A DNA stretch of 15,580 nucleotides from positions 1 to 15,580 of the forward strand of contig CATPBC010000391.1 of NCBI GenBank assembly GCA_955652195.1, read 5' to 3'. This DNA is from an uncultured Xanthobacteraceae bacterium. Its GTDB lineage: Bacteria; Pseudomonadota; Alphaproteobacteria; Rhizobiales; Xanthobacteraceae. How positions within the stretch are numbered: the first letter of the stretch is position 1; each line of letters begins with the position of its first letter. Of this stretch, positions 13,909 to 15,580 are shown piece after piece. The position numbers were made by a program, and so were the translations under genes. A model generated the notes under the pieces. The model saw nothing but the letters and a program-made list of their open reading frames with translations, was not told the DNA's origin and searched no databases.

Positions 13909-14601
13909 TCAGCCGGCGCGACCGCGCGATACCCGTTCGATTTCGGCGCGCACCAAGCGCTCGACCAATCCGGGTAGATTGTCGTCGAGCCACACTTTGA
14001 GCATTGGGCGCAGCATTTCACGAACCAAATCTTCGAGCGTCCGCGCGTTCTCAACCAGAACCGTTTCCGCAAGCGCGTTGAAGGCGGAGTCGACCGCGGC
14101 GCTTGTGGCGCTGGAGATAAGGCCGCCAGGCTGTTCTCCCCGTAGAGCGGCGGACTGCGCAACTCCGGCTGGCGATTCTGGCGCGCCCGCATCATCGAAT
14201 CTCGCATTATGAGCCTCGAACGGATCGGGCCGCGAAGAGGCTTCCGGCACGCGACTTGAACCAGAGGCGGGCTCGGTCGGATGCGCCGCGGGAGACACCA
14301 TCGATTGGGTCAGGTCGAGGATCGTGGAGGAGCGGCTCTCTCTGGGCGCTCCAGTGGGGGCGTCGGTCGGCGACAAACGCGGCTCGTGTGGCGGCGCTAC
14401 TCCGCTTGGCGCGGAATGTGTCTCTCCGTCATCCCGCGCGTCACCCACCGAGGACGCAAGAGTATCGGCGGCTTGCTCAAATCGCGCCGGCTCGGCCGGG
14501 CGCTGCACCGATTTGTCCGCATCGTCCTCGGCGATGATACGGCGAATCGAGGCGAGTATTTCCTCCATGGACGGTTCCTGGGTCTTTGCCGCCTGCGCCA
14601 T
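13909..14601 (-). CDS. popZ: Polar organizing protein PopZ (DUF2497)
   Basis: PopZ self-assembles into a hub at the cell pole, anchors the chromosome partition complex and recruits cell-cycle regulators. The 230-residue protein has the two conserved ends of the family. Near the N-terminus is the client-binding helix QEPSMEEILASIRRIIAEDD (8-27). The middle (about 30-165) is disordered, rich in Pro, Ala, Ser and Asp. The C-terminal oligomerisation region contains FNALAETVLVENARTLEDL and VREMLRPMLKVWLDDNLP, ending GLVERLVRAEIERVSRG. It is longer than the 177-residue Caulobacter protein, the extra length being in the disordered part. A strong AAGGAGGAG precedes the ATG at 14601. It lies in the same direction as, and 184 bases downstream of, the tolC-like gene. 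It shares the window with divK, another polar protein. Confidence 0.93.
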   Translation of the reverse strand: MAQAAKTQEPSMEEILASIRRIIAEDDADKSVQRPAEPARFEQAADTLASSVGDARDDGETHSAPSGVAPPHEPRLSPTDAPTGAPRESRSSTILDLTQSMVSPAAHPTEPASGSSRVPEASSRPDPFEAHNARFDDAGAPESPAGVAQSAALRGEQPGGLISSATSAAVDSAFNALAETVLVENARTLEDLVREMLRPMLKVWLDDNLPGLVERLVRAEIERVSRGRAG

Positions 14602-14785
14602 AGAGCTCCTCCTTCAGCTCATATGTTTGTCCGCGCCGCGTGGCGCGAGACTCTGGCCGCGCTGCGAACGCGCCGAATCACCCGGAGGGCTACGGCGCAA
14701 CGTTGCCGTCAGCACTATGATTGCGCAAGCCGATGGTGTTGTAGGCATTCTCGAAATCCGACACCCAAAGGCCCAACAGGCTCGG
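14602..14785. other. Gap between tolC-like gene and popZ
   Basis: This 184-base stretch should hold the popZ leader and perhaps its promoter on the minus strand. The popZ ribosome-binding site lies at 14605-14613. A 44-codon minus frame (14748 to 14614) ends just before it but has no ribosome-binding site and no family. No clear terminator for the tolC-like gene was seen. Confidence 0.4.
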
Positions 14786-15580
14786 CTATCTGCCGTCCGG
14801 GACCCGAACGCCGATCCAGGCGTCGCGGACCTGCTGGTAGTGCACCTGCGGATCGTAGATCATCACGTTCAGCCCCAATCGCGGCATTGACAGTCCGCCG
14901 ACCGCGGCCAGCAAAGTATATGAAGCAACGACGCGATCGTGTTGCGCGGTCACCAGAGCGACACGCGCATTGACGAGTTCCTGCTGCGCGTTGAGAACGT
15001 CGAGCGTAGTCCGCTGCCCGACCCGCGCCTCTTCGCGTACACCGTTGAGCGCAATCTCTGCGGCGTTCACTTGCGCCGTGGTCGCTTCGATCTGCGCCTT
15101 GGCGGCGTCCAATTGCCCCCAACTCTGCACCACGGTCGCCCGTGCCTGATCGCGATTGACGTCAAGATTGAGGCGCTGCTGGCCGAGCGTTTCCTTGGAT
15201 TGGCGAATGGCCGAATATTCGGTACCGCCCTGATAAATCGGGACGGTCAGTTGGCCGAGGACAGAAATGTTGGTCTCCTTGTTGATGTTGAAGAGCGGAT
15301 CCCATTGCTTCTGCACACTCGCGGTCAGTCCAAGATTTGGATAGAGTGCGCCCTCGCTAACCTTGACCGCGAGTTCGGCGACATCGACGCCGTACATCGC
15401 GGCCAGCACAGACGGGCTCTGCGTCTCGCCTTCGGTGATCGCTCTCGCCAGTACCGGCGGCGACAGCCGATCGACCGGCGTACCAGGATCGAGCCGGCCG
15501 GGATTGACGCCAATCACCCGCCGGTAGTTTGCCTGTGACGTGACGTAATTCGACACTGCGCCCAGAAGCGCCGATCGTCC
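14786..15580 (-). CDS. tolC: TolC family outer membrane protein, C-terminal part, 5' end outside window
   Basis: TolC-type proteins form trimeric outer-membrane channels for type I secretion and efflux. About 264 C-terminal residues are present and the frame stays open to the window edge. Typical features are SNYVTSQANYRRVIGVNPG, SPSVLAAMYGVDVAELAVKV, the beta-strand segment YPNLGLTASVQKQW, VPIYQGGTEYSAIRQSKETL, the long coiled helices (RATVVQSWGQLDAAKAQIEA) and VGQRTTLDVLNAQQELVNAR, the second-repeat helix motif that is nearly universal in the family. It ends DAWIGVRVPDGR. Whether it serves protein secretion or drug efflux cannot be told without its partners. popZ follows in the same direction. 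Confidence 0.93.
   Translation of the reverse strand, partial: GRSALLGAVSNYVTSQANYRRVIGVNPGRLDPGTPVDRLSPPVLARAITEGETQSPSVLAAMYGVDVAELAVKVSEGALYPNLGLTASVQKQWDPLFNINKETNISVLGQLTVPIYQGGTEYSAIRQSKETLGQQRLNLDVNRDQARATVVQSWGQLDAAKAQIEATTAQVNAAEIALNGVREEARVGQRTTLDVLNAQQELVNARVALVTAQHDRVVASYTLLAAVGGLSMPRLGLNVMIYDPQVHYQQVRDAWIGVRVPDGR

Noticed and set aside
14614..14748. 44-residue minus-strand ORF just before popZ
   Set aside because: No ribosome-binding site, no family resemblance; length is within chance expectation.
14281..14973. 230-residue plus-strand ORF opposite popZ and tolC
   Set aside because: Arg-rich antisense frame without a ribosome-binding site; popZ and the TolC-like protein explain the sequence.
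1..15580. Defence, phage, toxin-antitoxin or secondary-metabolite system
   Set aside because: Every sizeable gene belongs to a known housekeeping, cell-cycle or envelope family, and no mobility genes or atypical gene clusters are seen.

Overview
The window looks like a piece of alphaproteobacterial chromosome from the Rhizobiales (Hyphomicrobiales), most like Bradyrhizobium, Afipia and relatives. The grounds are GC-rich coding DNA, the gene content and order (dprA, topA, rnr, a NUDIX gene, rpmG, divK, a DUF3572 gene and a zinc-finger dinB in one block; HIT, popZ and tolC in another), and several intergenic palindromic repeats of the kind common in that order. Nearly all of it is core chromosome. 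I see no phage, insertion sequence, CRISPR array, toxin-antitoxin pair, defence island, tRNA or rRNA.

Layout. 1-409: 3' end of dprA. 410-585: two large palindromes of one repeat family. 582-743 (minus): a 53-residue small protein whose stop codon lies in the second palindrome. 1020-7079 (plus): topA, rnr, a NUDIX hydrolase and rpmG, closely packed. 7080-7580: a 500-bp gap holding another palindromic repeat and a tandem repeat; pleD would be expected about here but is absent. 7581-7952 (minus): divK. 8079-9650 (plus): a DUF3572 gene and dinB, six bases apart. 9720-10601 (minus): an EipB-type (DUF1849) periplasmic protein. 10845-13389 (plus): a RidA-family protein, a glycerophosphodiester phosphodiesterase and a FemAB/GNAT-like acyltransferase, probably an operon. 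13474-13899 (plus): a HIT-family hydrolase. 13909-14601 (minus): popZ. 14786-15580 (minus): C-terminal part of a TolC-type outer-membrane protein, cut by the window edge.

How the genes fit together. One group serves DNA and RNA metabolism (DprA, TopA, RNase R, DinB, L33). A second serves alphaproteobacterial cell polarity and envelope: DivK and PopZ are polar cell-cycle proteins, and EipB, TolC and the FemAB-like protein point to the envelope. The least explained material lies between genes: a repeat built on CTAGTGT-N9-GAAGTTC, present as two facing palindromes after dprA and as two fused arms before ridA; the missing pleD; and short ORFs whose start or stop codon comes from a repeat. I found no clear sign of an undescribed multi-gene system. 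The repeat family and the small protein are the best leads.
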